Shown: in pieces, positions 27,883-38,102 of the stretch
Layout: each line of letters opens with the position of its first letter
How positions within the stretch are numbered: the first letter of the stretch is position 1
The notes under the pieces: model-generated
Databases searched by the model: none
The model's input: the letters and a program-made list of their open reading frames with translations, nothing else
What the model was told of the DNA's origin: nothing
NCBI GenBank assembly: GCA_016700115.1
Contig: CP064999.1
Coordinates: 4,893,501 to 4,957,500 of the forward strand
Direction of reading: 5' to 3'
DNA from: Sphingobacteriales bacterium
GTDB lineage: Bacteria > Bacteroidota > Bacteroidia > Chitinophagales > UBA2359
Length of the DNA: 64,000 nt
Translations under genes and position numbers: made by a program

Positions 27883-30021
27883 ATGGAACGCAGCAACTAC
27901 ATGACCATTGAAAAACAAAACGGGGTGGCCACCCTTTGGTTAGACAAAAAAGACGATAAACAAAACATCATTTCGCCCGAACTGATCGGGTTGTTTGATG
28001 AAATATTTGCCGAATTAGATGCCGATTCGGACGTAAAAGCAATTGTGGTGATCAGCCGGAAAAAAGACTTTATTGCCGGCGCCGACATCAAAGCATTTAA
28101 AGCCGAAAAACCCGGCGATTTTCAGCCCATCTCCCGCAAAGGACACGAAATCATGAACCGCATCCAACATTCGAAAAAACCGGTCGTTGCTGCCATCAAC
28201 GGCACTTGTTATGGGCTGGGGGTCGAACTTTCATTGGCCTGTCATGCCCGGATTGTTTCTGACGACAGAAGCACAAAGTTGGCGCTGCCCGAAGTAAAAT
28301 TAGGACTATTACCCGGTGGTGGAGGAACACAAAGACTTCCAAGATTAATTGGAATCCAAAAAGCATTAGACATGATGTTGACCGGTAAAAACATTTACCC
28401 CTATCCTGCTTATAAAATGGGCCTTGCCGATGCTGTGGTTAACAAAAACAAATTACATCAGGCAGCTTGTCAGTTAGCTCTAAAACTGACCCATCAACCT
28501 ATCTCAAGAAAAGACAAAAGGACTTTGACTGAAAAATTATTAGAAAGCAATCCTTTGGGACGACAGTTGATTTTTAGCCAGGCACGAAAAATGGTTCAAA
28601 AACTGACACAGGGCAACTACCCGGCTCCGTTTGAAATTATAAATTGTGTCGAAACAGGCATGTCGAAAGGTTTGGAAGCCGGTTATTCGGCCGAAGCAGA
28701 GCGGTTTGAACAACTCATTCTTAGTCCGGAAAGCAAACAGTTGATTAACATCTTTTTTATCATGTCGGAAAAAAAGAAAAATCCGATGGCCGGGCTTGTC
28801 CGGCCGGTTAATACCATTGCCATGCTCGGAGCCGGTTTTATGGGCGCCGGCATTACCGAAGTCAGCATCAACAACCACATCAACGTGCTGCTAAAAGACA
28901 TCAAAACCGAAACCATTACCTCGGCTCAGAAAAGTATTTGGGAAACCCTCTATCGAAAGGTAAAACGCAAAGCGATGAACAAGGTGGAGGCAATGCAAAT
29001 TTTTAACCGCATGACCGGACAACTTGATTACAACAATTTCCATCAGGCAGATGTCATTATCGAAGCCGTGTTCGAAAACATCGGCATCAAACAAAAAGTA
29101 TTGGCCGAATGTGAGCAATATGCCCGCGAAGATGCCATTTTTGCCAGCAATACCTCTGCCCTGCCCATTTCGGCTATTGCCCAAAACGCCAAACGTCCCG
29201 AGTTGGTAATCGGTATGCACTATTTCTCGCCGGTTCCCAAAATGCCTCTGCTCGAAATTGTCAAAACCCCGCAAACCGCCGATTGGGTCGTTGCTACTTG
29301 TTTGCAACTCGGCATCAATCAGGGTAAAACCTGCATAGTGGTAAAAGACGGCCCCGGTTTTTACACCACCCGCATTTTAGCCCCATTTTTAAACGAAGCC
29401 CTGCTGCTGTTGGAAGAAGGAGCCGAAATACCCGCTATTGACCGCGAACTGAAACAATTCGGATATCCGGTCGGCCCCATTGCCCTCATGGACGAAGTGG
29501 GCATTGACGTAGGCGCTCATATCATGAGCGGCGATTTGATGAAATCTTTTATCAGCCAACGCGAAGGACTGAAAGTGAGCGAGGCATTGCTCCATTTGCA
29601 TAAAGCCGGATACAGCGGCCGGAAAAACAATAAAGGATTTTACCTCTACGACCAAAAAACCGGCCGCAAAGTAAGAGGCAAGATTGACCCGAATGTGTAT
29701 GACTTTTTTGGAGGAATACAAAGCCGCCGCCCCTTTAAACCGGCCGACATACAACAAAGAATGGCGATGGCCATGGTGAATGAAGCCGCTCTCTGTTTGC
29801 AGGAGGGTATTATTGAATCAGCTTTGGATGGGGATGTTGGTGCAGTGTTTGGGTTAGGGTTTCCACCTTTTCGTGGTGGGCCGTTCAGGTTTGTAGATAA
29901 TTTTGGGGTTGATCACGTAGTAAAAGTGATGCAAAATCTTCAAACTGATCATGGAAGCCGTTTCAACCCTGCTCCTATCCTATTAGAATATATGGCAGCC
30001 GGTAAAAAGTTTTATCCATAA
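27883..30021 (+). CDS. fadJ: Bifunctional enoyl-CoA hydratase / 3-hydroxyacyl-CoA dehydrogenase (FadJ/FadB type)
   Basis: The 712-residue enzyme has an N-terminal crotonase domain (about 1-190; FIAGADIKAFKA and ACHARIVSDD with LPEVKLGLLPGGGGTQRLPR). An NAD-binding 3-hydroxyacyl-CoA dehydrogenase follows (AMLGAGFMGAGI near residue 312; catalytic region GMHYFSPVPKMPLLEIV), then two C-terminal HAD domains (KDGPGFYTTRIL, GRKNNKGFY). It performs the second and third steps of fatty acid beta-oxidation. No thiolase gene lies beside it. Much of the gene (28.0-29.76 kb) is visibly richer in G and C than its neighbours. An in-frame ATG six codons later is a possible alternative start. Confidence 0.92.
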   Translation: MERSNYMTIEKQNGVATLWLDKKDDKQNIISPELIGLFDEIFAELDADSDVKAIVVISRKKDFIAGADIKAFKAEKPGDFQPISRKGHEIMNRIQHSKKPVVAAINGTCYGLGVELSLACHARIVSDDRSTKLALPEVKLGLLPGGGGTQRLPRLIGIQKALDMMLTGKNIYPYPAYKMGLADAVVNKNKLHQAACQLALKLTHQPISRKDKRTLTEKLLESNPLGRQLIFSQARKMVQKLTQGNYPAPFEIINCVETGMSKGLEAGYSAEAERFEQLILSPESKQLINIFFIMSEKKKNPMAGLVRPVNTIAMLGAGFMGAGITEVSINNHINVLLKDIKTETITSAQKSIWETLYRKVKRKAMNKVEAMQIFNRMTGQLDYNNFHQADVIIEAVFENIGIKQKVLAECEQYAREDAIFASNTSALPISAIAQNAKRPELVIGMHYFSPVPKMPLLEIVKTPQTADWVVATCLQLGINQGKTCIVVKDGPGFYTTRILAPFLNEALLLLEEGAEIPAIDRELKQFGYPVGPIALMDEVGIDVGAHIMSGDLMKSFISQREGLKVSEALLHLHKAGYSGRKNNKGFYLYDQKTGRKVRGKIDPNVYDFFGGIQSRRPFKPADIQQRMAMAMVNEAALCLQEGIIESALDGDVGAVFGLGFPPFRGGPFRFVDNFGVDHVVKVMQNLQTDHGSRFNPAPILLEYMAAGKKFYP

Positions 30022-30264
30022 CTTTTTTATTTGCTTTTTAAACAGCCTTAGCTTCCAGAATTTATTTCGCTGAAAATTATTGCTGATGGTTGATAAAACA
30101 GCTATCTTTTTTCATTCTTAAAGTACAAACAGCATAGGATTCGATATCAAATTGAATGCTGATATTATTAAGAAACCGTATCGTGTTTCCTTATAGTATT
30201 TGGTTGTTGAAAAGATTACTTTTTTCATTTGAAAGATTCAGTTTGTTTAACGCGCAGAATATGC

Positions 30265-30304
30265 ATAAAAAAACCCGACTACTCTTTTTAAAAGTAGTCG
30301 GGTT
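30265..30304. terminator. Hairpin terminator between fadJ and the LRR gene
   Basis: AACCCGACTAC (30272-30282) and GTAGTCGGGTT (30294-30304) form a perfect 11-bp stem. Seven T follow in the minus direction, so it best serves the convergent LRR gene ending at 30358; it may also stop read-through from fadJ. Confidence 0.8.
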
Positions 30305-30357
30305 AAAACGTTAGGTTATTTTAGCTTAGGTTAATTCATTGTCAGGGCAATCAATTT

Positions 30358-30960
30358 TTATTGATGAAAACGGGTTAAATCTTCTAAGGGTAAGGTATCA
30401 AAAGCTGTAATATCAAAAGGATTACCGGCAACATTCAAGGTTTTTAAACCTGATAATTTACTGATTGACATCGGTAAATTTGTTAGGCGGTTGTTTTGTA
30501 AATACAGACTATTGAGTTTAGTCAGATTTCCGATAGTAGCAGGTAAAATTGTCAGACGGTTATTGTCTAAGTGCAATTTTTCAAGACTTTTTAAATCACC
30601 AATACTTTCAGGTACTTGCGTGATGTTTTGATTAGATAAAAACAAACCTTTTAATTCGGTTAAATTGCCAATACTCTGAGGTAATTGAGATATTATATAC
30701 CTTTCATCAACCAATAAAAATGTCAAACGACCTTCTTCCCAAACCTGAATACCTAAATTCAAAGGCTGTTCTTCAAGTTCTGTTAAACCATTTGCATGAA
30801 TTATATCGTTGAGGACTGCTATGTCGCCGGAATAGTGTAACATTTCGTCACCATTCGTGTTGGAAGCTTGCGCCGGGGTAAGTTGTAAGTTTAAGGATAA
30901 CACTAAAGCAAAAGAGTAAAGCGTTGCGTTTCTCAGCCAGTTTTGAAGGATGCGTGTCAT
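30358..30960 (-). CDS. Secreted leucine-rich repeat protein
   Basis: A 200-residue protein with a hydrophobic signal-like N-terminus (YSFALVLSLNLQLTPAQAS) and about four leucine-rich repeats between residues 90 and 190, such as LKSLEKLHLDNNRLTILPATIG. LRRs act in protein binding. No other domain or sorting tail is present. The repeats resemble those of the Roco protein 5 kb away, which may reflect only the shared repeat class. Confidence 0.8.
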   Translation of the reverse strand: MTRILQNWLRNATLYSFALVLSLNLQLTPAQASNTNGDEMLHYSGDIAVLNDIIHANGLTELEEQPLNLGIQVWEEGRLTFLLVDERYIISQLPQSIGNLTELKGLFLSNQNITQVPESIGDLKSLEKLHLDNNRLTILPATIGNLTKLNSLYLQNNRLTNLPMSISKLSGLKTLNVAGNPFDITAFDTLPLEDLTRFHQ

Positions 30961-31159
30961 AATTAATAAAGTTTAAGTGGTTAATTTCTGTTTCTGTTAG
31001 TTAATCGTTTAGTGCTTGCAAAAAGTTACAATGCCTTGAAATTTATTTTTGCATGGTACTATGTTTTGCAAGGTACTAAATATGTAAACAGGACTTTTAA
31101 AAACTTACAACTCTGTTAATAATTTTGTAAAAAAAATTTCGTACCTTAGAAAATAAGCG

Positions 31160-31193
31160 AAAAGCCTTTTTAAACCTTACTATAAAAAAGGCT
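31160..31193 (-). terminator. Terminator of the RlpA gene
   Basis: AGCCTTTTT (31163-31171) pairs with AAAAAGGCT (31185-31193). In the minus direction the stem ends in a short T run (CTTTTCGC). It lies 51 bases after the RlpA stop at 31244. Confidence 0.55.
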
Positions 31194-31243
31194 ATGCAGA
31201 CTGAGTAAGGCTGTTAAGATGGGTAATAAGAATGACTATTTGG

Positions 31244-31684
31244 CTACCATTCCTCTTCGTCAATAATAAGGAACAATTCTTTGAGGTTTTCTTCTGTCAG
31301 ACTTACTCCGGCTCCAGTTCCATTTTTACCAATTACCTCAAGTTTTACCTTAGCCATTCCAATTTTTGTCAAATCTATTTTCTGTGCTGCTGCTTTTGAC
31401 AAATCAATAATCCGGTTTTTAACAAAAGGCCCCCGGTCGTTTATTTTGACTACGACAGCCTTATCATTGTCCAAACGAGTTACTTTAACCCTGGAACCCA
31501 TTGGCAATGTGCGATGAGCGGCGGTAAGTTTATTTTGATCAAAAATTTCGCCTGATGATGTTCGTCTGCCATGAAATTTTTGAGCATAGTAGGATGCTAT
31601 TCCTGTGTTCTCCAAATCATCTGGTATAAATCCTGTAAATGCTGAAGATATTATAAAGCAAAAAAGTAAAAAGTAAAGTTTCAT
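31244..31684 (-). CDS. RlpA-like septal ring lytic transglycosylase (double-psi beta-barrel)
   Basis: A 146-residue exported protein: signal peptide to about residue 18, then GIASYYAQKFHGRRTSSGE, AAHRTLPMGSRVKVTRLDN and VVVKINDRGPFVKNRIIDLSKAAA. This is the RlpA signature with the conserved NDRGPF and DLS. RlpA proteins cleave denuded glycan strands of peptidoglycan. The SPOR domain of longer members is absent, so it is a minimal form. It is downstream of the unidentified 250-residue gene on the same strand. Confidence 0.9.
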   Translation of the reverse strand: MKLYFLLFCFIISSAFTGFIPDDLENTGIASYYAQKFHGRRTSSGEIFDQNKLTAAHRTLPMGSRVKVTRLDNDKAVVVKINDRGPFVKNRIIDLSKAAAQKIDLTKIGMAKVKLEVIGKNGTGAGVSLTEENLKELFLIIDEEEW

Positions 31685-31768
31685 TTAAAGAGCTTTTGAG
31701 ATGTGACGAAATGATATCCTAAAAAAATTAAAACTCATGCAATCATTTAACAGATCTAATAGTTAGCC

Positions 31769-32521
31769 TTAACGTGCATTCTGAATAATTTCTGCCTTAA
31801 CTGACCCCTGAATTTCCCAATCGCCTGATTTGGAATTTGTCCATCGTTCAGAAAAACTGATTAATCCATGGTTGACTGCAATATCAGTGTGATTAAAATT
31901 CCAGATTTTAAATCCAACTAAAGAATCCCGTTTGATTAAGGACCGTAAATTTTGAATCAGATTCTGATTACTGATAACAGCCTTTAGTATAACTCTGTCC
32001 AATCCTTCGGACACATTAGACACACTGCGTTCAAAATAAGCCTTTACAGAGGCTTCCAAATGATAGACATCAATTTGGCGTGGGTCAAATGCTGAAATTG
32101 AATTTTCGATGGTTTTCAAGACAAATTCGTTGAGTTTTCTATGACCGGCCTCAATACCTTTGGGGCTAACATTCCCTTGTTTCAGCAAAATACAGGTTAA
32201 TCCGATGGTAGCCGGGAAGTCTGACTCAAAAAATGGAAGTTTTAAAGGAAACAAATCAGTATTCCACAGACCAACCGGTTGAGGAATTTGAATAATTGAA
32301 CCTGCTTCAACCAGCACCTTCCCTAAATTATTATGACTGCCATGCGAAAAATGAACGCCTGCCTGACCTGCTAATTTGAATTGGTCAGTAATAACCACAC
32401 TTTCACCGTCAACTTTGAAAAATACACACCATAAATAAGGTAATGCTACACTTGTGATTTTACTGCCTGCACGATGACAAATCAGTCTTTCAAAATTAAC
32501 ACTGAGGCGGTAGGAATGCAT
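31769..32521 (-). CDS. Hypothetical cytoplasmic protein
   Basis: A 250-residue protein with no signal peptide or membrane segment. It begins MHSYRLSVNFERLICHRAGSK; a middle section contains SHGSHNNLGKVLVEAGSIIQIP and DFPATIGLTCILLKQGNVSPKG. I recognise no motif. It lies 50 bases downstream of the fused E1 dehydrogenase gene on the same strand and may be co-transcribed with it. Confidence 0.6.
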   Translation of the reverse strand: MHSYRLSVNFERLICHRAGSKITSVALPYLWCVFFKVDGESVVITDQFKLAGQAGVHFSHGSHNNLGKVLVEAGSIIQIPQPVGLWNTDLFPLKLPFFESDFPATIGLTCILLKQGNVSPKGIEAGHRKLNEFVLKTIENSISAFDPRQIDVYHLEASVKAYFERSVSNVSEGLDRVILKAVISNQNLIQNLRSLIKRDSLVGFKIWNFNHTDIAVNHGLISFSERWTNSKSGDWEIQGSVKAEIIQNAR

Positions 32522-32571
32522 GTCAATATTTGGAATTCATTCTGGAAAACTTCAGGTTTGATTTTTCTCCA

Positions 32572-35019
32572 CTATAAAAACATTGGATAACTTGATGGAT
32601 CTGCTTCGTTCATGATGGCATAAGCAGTTTCAAAAACATCTTCGGCATTGGGCTTACAAAAATAATCACCATCCGAACCATAAGCACCTCGATTTGCCTT
32701 TGCGGTTAGTGTAACAGGAGCAGAATCTAAATAATAATATCCGCCCTGAGTTTCTAAAATCTGTTGCATGATATAAGCAGATGCACCTCCGGGCACATCT
32801 TCATCCAAAACAATCAGGCGGTTGGTTTTTTTAAGCGATGAAACTGTTTTATGGTGAATATCAAAAGGGAGTAACGTTTGGGCATCAATTACCTCTAACG
32901 ATATACCTGCCTGCTCCAAACGATTGGCAGCTTCCAATGCAATTCTACAACTTGAACCATAAGTTATTAATGTGATGTCCTTACCTTCTTTTAACACATC
33001 CGGAACTCCAAGTGGAACGGTAAAAGTTGAAAGATTATCCGGCATCATTTCTTTTAGCCTGTAACCGTTCAAACACTCAATAATAATAGCAGGCTCATCA
33101 CTTTGCATCATGGTGTTATAAAATCCTGCGGCTTGTACCATGTTCCTTGGTGTTAAGAGATAAACACCTCTGACTGAATTTAGAATCATACCTATAGGAG
33201 AACCTGTATGCCAAATACCCTCCAAACGATGCCCCCTTGTGCGAATTATCATTGGCGCTTTTTGGCCCCCGTAAGTTCTGTAATGCAAAGTTGCCAAATC
33301 ATCCGCAATAGGTTGAAGCCCATAAATAAAATAATCTAAGTACTGGATTTCAGCAATAGGTCTAAGCCCACGCATCGCCAATCCTATTCCTTGGCCAATA
33401 ATGGTTGCTTCCCGAATACCCGTGTCAAAAACCCTTTCGATTCCATATTTAGATTGTAATCCGGCAAAACCCTGATTGACATCGCCAATTTGTCCTAAAT
33501 CTTCTCCAAACGCTAAAACACGAGGGTCGCGATCAAATATGGCATCAAAACAACCATTCAGCACTTCGAATCCATTAACCATTTTAGATGAAGGGCTGTA
33601 AACCGGAGGAATCTCTTCAACTAACAAAGCATTCAGTTTGGAATGGCTGTGTAAGTAAGTGGTATATAATTGCAGGTTATTCTTTTGAAAGCTGTTATTC
33701 CAATCCCTCAGTTCCTTTATATTTTGAGGATGTTCAAACCTGAGTTCCGCTAAAGTTTTTCTGATGTGATGAGCAACCTCTCTTCTGGTAGGATTAAGCT
33801 CAGATTGTAAAGCAAGTTTGGCATTTGTCAAAATTTCGGGTTGGTCAACTACCTTTAAAAGTCTGTCAAAAATTTCAAGGGTATGTTTCAGGTCATTCTG
33901 AATAGGCAAGTTAAATTGTTTCCATGCTGTTCTTTGAGCTTCTTTGGCTTCAGCTTTAGCATCATCGTCAATTATATCTAAGGTTTGAACATCGGCTAAT
34001 CCTGTATCCAAAATCCAATTGCGAAAACCAAGTAAACAATCCTTGTCAATTTCCCATTGCAATCTCTCTTTCGATTTGTATCTTTCGTGTGAACCAGATG
34101 TTGAATGTCCTTGCGGTTGGGTTACTTCCTTAACATGAATTAGCACCGGTGTATGTGTTTTCCTTGCATTGGCAACAGCAGTCTGATAGGTTTTAATCAA
34201 AGAGGGGTAATCCCAGGCAAAAACTGTATAAATCTCAAAACCACTTGCCTTTTCATCAGTTTTAAAACCGCTCATCAATTCTGATATAGAGCCCTTTGTT
34301 GTTTGAAATTCAATAGGTACAGAAATTCCATAACCATCATCCCAAACTGAAACTATCATTGGTATTTTCATTACCCCAGCTGCGTTCATTGCCTCCCAAA
34401 AAATACCTTCCGATGTACTTGCATCTCCAATCGTAACAAAAACGACTTCGTTGCCGTTATCAGAAAATTTATTAAACTCCTGTAAGGTATCAATTTCGCG
34501 ATATTTTTTTGAAGCTAAAGCTAAACCAACAGCTCGGGGCATTTGACCTGCTGTACTTGAAATATCCGCTGAAGTGTTTTTAATTTGCATCAGGTCATTC
34601 CATTCTCCTTGTTCGTTTAAACTTCGGGTTGCAAAATGAGCATTCATTTGCCTGCCGGCAGAATGGGGTTCTTCTTCCAAATCAGGATGAGCATACAACT
34701 GAGCAAATAGTTGAGGTACGGTTACGTTTCCCAAAGCCATCATAAGTGTTTGGTCGCGGTAGTATCCTGAGCGGAAATCACCCTTTTCAAAGACTTTGCT
34801 CATTGCAATCTGAGGCAACTCCTTACCATCTCCCAAAATGCCGAATTTGGCTTTTCCGCTTAATACTTCTTTACGACCTAATATACTGGCTTCTCTGCTC
34901 AAACGGCCTAATCTGTAGTCATCCAATACTTCTTTTGTAAAATCTTCGACGCTTAGCTTCTTGCCGGTTAAGGACTGTATTTCTTTTTGTGAAATGCGGT
35001 TTAAGGTGGTTGAACTCAT
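32572..35019 (-). CDS. Fused alpha/beta 2-oxo acid dehydrogenase E1 (branched-chain type)
   Basis: The 815-residue protein joins an E1-alpha half and an E1-beta half. The alpha half has the thiamine-diphosphate motif starting at GDASTSEGIFWEAMNAAG, with FRSGYYRDQTL and AGQMPRAVGLALASKK before it. The beta half has VLAFGEDLGQIGDVNQGFAGL, EIQYLDYFIYGLQPI and RTRGHRLEGIWHTGSPIG. This fused form is typical of Bacteroidota branched-chain 2-oxoisovalerate dehydrogenase. It decarboxylates branched 2-oxo acids and passes the acyl group to a lipoyl E2. The E2 and E3 genes are not in the window. ATG at 35019 fits the known N-terminus. Confidence 0.9.
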   Translation of the reverse strand: MSSTTLNRISQKEIQSLTGKKLSVEDFTKEVLDDYRLGRLSREASILGRKEVLSGKAKFGILGDGKELPQIAMSKVFEKGDFRSGYYRDQTLMMALGNVTVPQLFAQLYAHPDLEEEPHSAGRQMNAHFATRSLNEQGEWNDLMQIKNTSADISSTAGQMPRAVGLALASKKYREIDTLQEFNKFSDNGNEVVFVTIGDASTSEGIFWEAMNAAGVMKIPMIVSVWDDGYGISVPIEFQTTKGSISELMSGFKTDEKASGFEIYTVFAWDYPSLIKTYQTAVANARKTHTPVLIHVKEVTQPQGHSTSGSHERYKSKERLQWEIDKDCLLGFRNWILDTGLADVQTLDIIDDDAKAEAKEAQRTAWKQFNLPIQNDLKHTLEIFDRLLKVVDQPEILTNAKLALQSELNPTRREVAHHIRKTLAELRFEHPQNIKELRDWNNSFQKNNLQLYTTYLHSHSKLNALLVEEIPPVYSPSSKMVNGFEVLNGCFDAIFDRDPRVLAFGEDLGQIGDVNQGFAGLQSKYGIERVFDTGIREATIIGQGIGLAMRGLRPIAEIQYLDYFIYGLQPIADDLATLHYRTYGGQKAPMIIRTRGHRLEGIWHTGSPIGMILNSVRGVYLLTPRNMVQAAGFYNTMMQSDEPAIIIECLNGYRLKEMMPDNLSTFTVPLGVPDVLKEGKDITLITYGSSCRIALEAANRLEQAGISLEVIDAQTLLPFDIHHKTVSSLKKTNRLIVLDEDVPGGASAYIMQQILETQGGYYYLDSAPVTLTAKANRGAYGSDGDYFCKPNAEDVFETAYAIMNEADPSSYPMFL

Positions 35020-35565
35020 ATCTAATCAGAATAATACTGTTTGTTGAAATGGGTTGAAGATTAGTTTCTAAAACAGGAAGCCTGAAAATCAGAAACACGT
35101 CGAAATTATTCAAAGGCGTTGCAAGATAATCTAAAAAAAGTGCTTGAACAAGGCATTTGACAATTATTCGTGAGTAATCATGGTTATTGTCAGATTCTCA
35201 AACTTATAAGGCAATTGCTGTATTAGGGAATTGAACTGAATTTTAAAATGCAAGAAACGGTGAGCTTCTAATTTAACCGGTTATACTTTGATTTTAAACA
35301 GCGCGTTTTTAAAGTTCAATTTCTCTGTTGATACACTCAAATATAAACTTATCTAACTAAGGGCAACAATGTTTATCGCATTGGGTTTTAAAATCCATAA
35401 GCATTAACAACTGATTGTTTCATTACAAATGAAATGTTCATAATCTTCAAAATCTCATTTTCTATTTTTTGACTCATCAAAGTTTAACTATGCTCTAATT
35501 ATATAACTGAGGAACAAATTTGAATGATATTCTAAAGCCTTTATAAAAAAAGGATGTGATAAATG
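35020..35565. other. Gene-free stretch upstream of the E1 gene
   Basis: 546 bases between the L,D-transpeptidase-like gene and the E1 gene, both on the minus strand. It must hold the E1 promoter. I see no open frame that looks real, no strong hairpin and no repeat; a small CCTTT/AAAGG stem lies near 35540, just after the stop of the gene ending at 35566. Confidence 0.5.
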
Positions 35566-36207
35566 CTATTTAATTATCCACATCAAAATTTTTTTATTTT
35601 TTTCATTTTTTATTTTGTTGTCCATCAGTTTCATTGCTGAATTTGAAATAGCAGGGCAACCCCAACCTTCCACTGTTCCTCTTGGATAAACCGGATAATC
35701 GGTTACTCTATCCCATCCGTGAAAGACTATCTGACGGTCTAAAGCATTTTGATTGGAAGCTTCCAATCCATGCATTAAATATTTGACGTTTATACCCCAG
35801 TTACTATATCCTCTTTGTCCAATTAAATACTTGCCTTCAGAAGAACAATGACTACCGGAAACATTACTTGTTTCGACATTGTTTTTTGAATTATCTCCAC
35901 CCCAAGGATTATCGCAACACCCATGACTTACTAAAAAACTATGAGCAATTTTGTTTTGATTAAAATCCCATACAAAAAAACGTTCAACCCCCGAATGTTG
36001 TCCTAAATCTATTAAAATAAAAAAACGGTTGTTATAATTTCTATTGTCACAAAATTTTTTGGCTTCTTTTGCTTTTTCAATATAATCCTCACTTTTGGCA
36101 GTTTTCATCTCGCCTATCGTTTTCATTTTATCTGCGTTTAAATTTTCACATCCTTCTGACAAAACTAACAGAGGAATCATGCATAATACAGTAATGGCTA
36201 ATTTCAT
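35566..36207 (-). CDS. Murein L,D-transpeptidase catalytic domain family protein (YkuD_2 type)
   Basis: A 213-residue exported protein: signal peptide with a possible lipobox (LLVLSEGC, Cys at about 20), then a domain with FFVWDFNQNKI, SHGCCDNPWGG, YLMHGLEAS, IVFHGWDRV and EGWGCPAISNSAM. The HGxxx histidine and the GWGCPA cysteine are the catalytic residues of the YkuD_2 family, which may cross-link or remodel peptidoglycan in the periplasm. It is downstream of comEC on the same strand and 131 bases from it. Confidence 0.85.
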   Translation of the reverse strand: MKLAITVLCMIPLLVLSEGCENLNADKMKTIGEMKTAKSEDYIEKAKEAKKFCDNRNYNNRFFILIDLGQHSGVERFFVWDFNQNKIAHSFLVSHGCCDNPWGGDNSKNNVETSNVSGSHCSSEGKYLIGQRGYSNWGINVKYLMHGLEASNQNALDRQIVFHGWDRVTDYPVYPRGTVEGWGCPAISNSAMKLMDNKIKNEKNKKILMWIIK

Positions 36208-36338
36208 TTCAACTTATATTTGGTGTTAAAAATTTATAGGTCATAAAAATGGTAAGTATGCTAACAATAATAAGGCTCAGGTCTTTTCATGGACGTGTTA
36301 ACGTGTATTTCAGAATGTCAAAAGATGCATAGTTAAGT

Positions 36339-38102
36339 TTATGGAAATTTGTAAACAAACGCTCCCTTTTCAAATGTATTGTATATATCTAAGGAAAGAC
36401 TATCAGCCGCTGACATCCATTTTTTTGCAACCCAGCCCTTGTTTGAACCATCAATGATGATCATATCAATCTCGAAACAGTTTTTTAATTCATTTAATTC
36501 CGCCCGGCAATTATGGGTCAATATTAAATAGTCTATTTTCAAAGGCAAAGAGCCGGTTGAAAAATTACAATGATCTGTAGAATCGGAAAGCAGGAGAAAT
36601 CGTTTGTCAAAAAACTTAAGAAAAGGAGGATCTATCAACAGGTTTTGCGGGAAAGGTTGAGCGTATTGAATCTCCGGTTGATTATTTTGTCTCAGGATGG
36701 GTAAAAATTTCCTTTCCCGAATGATATGGCTTCGCTTTGATGAAGCAAACAATTCGTCTAAGCCCAAACTATCCGAAATAACAACAGAATGATTACCATA
36801 AACCAGTTCCAAAGCTGAGGCACCTTTATACTGATAAACGATAATTTCTTTGTTTTTCTGCATTTGGTAATTCTGGTAAGCCCAACCAAGTCCTAAAACC
36901 AGAAACAGGAATAAAATTAGTTTAACAATTTGGATTTGTCTCATTAAAACAGTGCAGGTAATCATTCCAATAATTACATATAAAGCAACCGTTTCTTCCA
37001 TTGAGATTGAAAATCCCTGAATCACTGCGAAGGGAAGATGTTGAACTTCATATAAATAGGAGTTAATGAGTTTTAAGGTCCAATCTAAAATTGCGCCTAA
37101 AACCTTAGCGACCGGTTCAACAGGTGAAATTAAAAATAACAAAAAACCCAAAGGCAATAAATATCCTGTAACGGGTACTACCAACAAATTGGCCAATAGA
37201 AAGTAAGTTGGAAACTGATGAAAATAATACATTGTGAGAGGTGTTACGACCACTTGTGCTGCCAGTGTAACCGAACTAATCTGCCAGATTTTATCTAATA
37301 TTTGGTTTTTTATTTTTAAGGCTTGATAGAACTTAGGTTGAAAGAATATTATTCCTGAAACGGCGATATAAGACAATTGAAAACCAATATTTGTAAGTGT
37401 GAAAGGGTTTAAAAACAAAGTAATGAGCGCAGCAAAACCAATAATATTGTAGGAATTGGTTTGCCGGTAAAACACTTTGGCAATCGTAAAAATGGTAAAC
37501 ATTCCTGCTGCACGCGTAACAGAAGGAGGTAATCCGGCCAACATTGCATAGAACCAGATGATCAATAACACTAAAGCCGCTTTTACCCTAATTGTCCAGC
37601 GTCCTCTTTTAAAAAAAAGAGAAAGTATCCAGTTTGCAGTCAAATATATAATTCCGACATGCAGCCCGGAAACTGCCAATACATGAATGGTTCCGGTATG
37701 AGAATAAGTTTCTTCAATATCATCAGGCAGAAAATGAGTATAGCCTAAAAATAGCGCCATTGCAACGCTTTTTTCATCATTTCCCTTTAAAAAGGTTTTA
37801 ATAACCTCTATAAAATAAGCGCGCAAGCGATAAACAAAAGTAAATATGTAGTTACCGGTATTAATATTTAATTCCAGTAAATCTTTAGCTTCCAGATAAG
37901 CCTGGTGGTAAATCTGACGGTGCGACAAATAGGTTTTATAATCAAATTCTCCCGGATTTTGGGGAGGTTTAATTGTTTTGAGCGATGATTTACACCAAAT
38001 CCAATCGCCATATTTTAGATTTTGAACCAAACTATCTTTTTCAAAATAAACCAATGCTTTACCAAAAACCGATCTTTGGTCGGTTCCATTTCTGATTTCC
38101 AA
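36339..38102 (-). CDS. comEC: ComEC/Rec2 family DNA uptake channel, main part (downstream of a -1 frameshift)
   Basis: This frame encodes the end of the DUF4131 domain, the multi-helix ComEC/Rec2 competence domain (HTGTIHVLAVSGLHVGIIY, AGLPPSVTRAAGMFT) and a C-terminal soluble region. That region resembles a metallo-beta-lactamase domain that has lost its HxHxDH motif, as in many Bacteroidota ComEC. The frame opens with a TTG at 38102 but aligns as a direct continuation of the frame that starts at ATG 38473. Joined by a -1 shift at 38117-38123, the product would be about 710 residues, a normal ComEC length. The protein transports one DNA strand across the inner membrane. Either the shift is programmed, or the gene is damaged, or the sequence has an error. 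Confidence 0.85.
   Translation of the reverse strand: MEIRNGTDQRSVFGKALVYFEKDSLVQNLKYGDWIWCKSSLKTIKPPQNPGEFDYKTYLSHRQIYHQAYLEAKDLLELNINTGNYIFTFVYRLRAYFIEVIKTFLKGNDEKSVAMALFLGYTHFLPDDIEETYSHTGTIHVLAVSGLHVGIIYLTANWILSLFFKRGRWTIRVKAALVLLIIWFYAMLAGLPPSVTRAAGMFTIFTIAKVFYRQTNSYNIIGFAALITLFLNPFTLTNIGFQLSYIAVSGIIFFQPKFYQALKIKNQILDKIWQISSVTLAAQVVVTPLTMYYFHQFPTYFLLANLLVVPVTGYLLPLGFLLFLISPVEPVAKVLGAILDWTLKLINSYLYEVQHLPFAVIQGFSISMEETVALYVIIGMITCTVLMRQIQIVKLILFLFLVLGLGWAYQNYQMQKNKEIIVYQYKGASALELVYGNHSVVISDSLGLDELFASSKRSHIIRERKFLPILRQNNQPEIQYAQPFPQNLLIDPPFLKFFDKRFLLLSDSTDHCNFSTGSLPLKIDYLILTHNCRAELNELKNCFEIDMIIIDGSNKGWVAKKWMSAADSLSLDIYNTFEKGAFVYKFP

Noticed and set aside
28540..29757. Several minus-strand frames of 110-140 codons within fadJ
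   Set aside because: Antisense shadows in a gene richer in G and C than its surroundings; no start context or domain.
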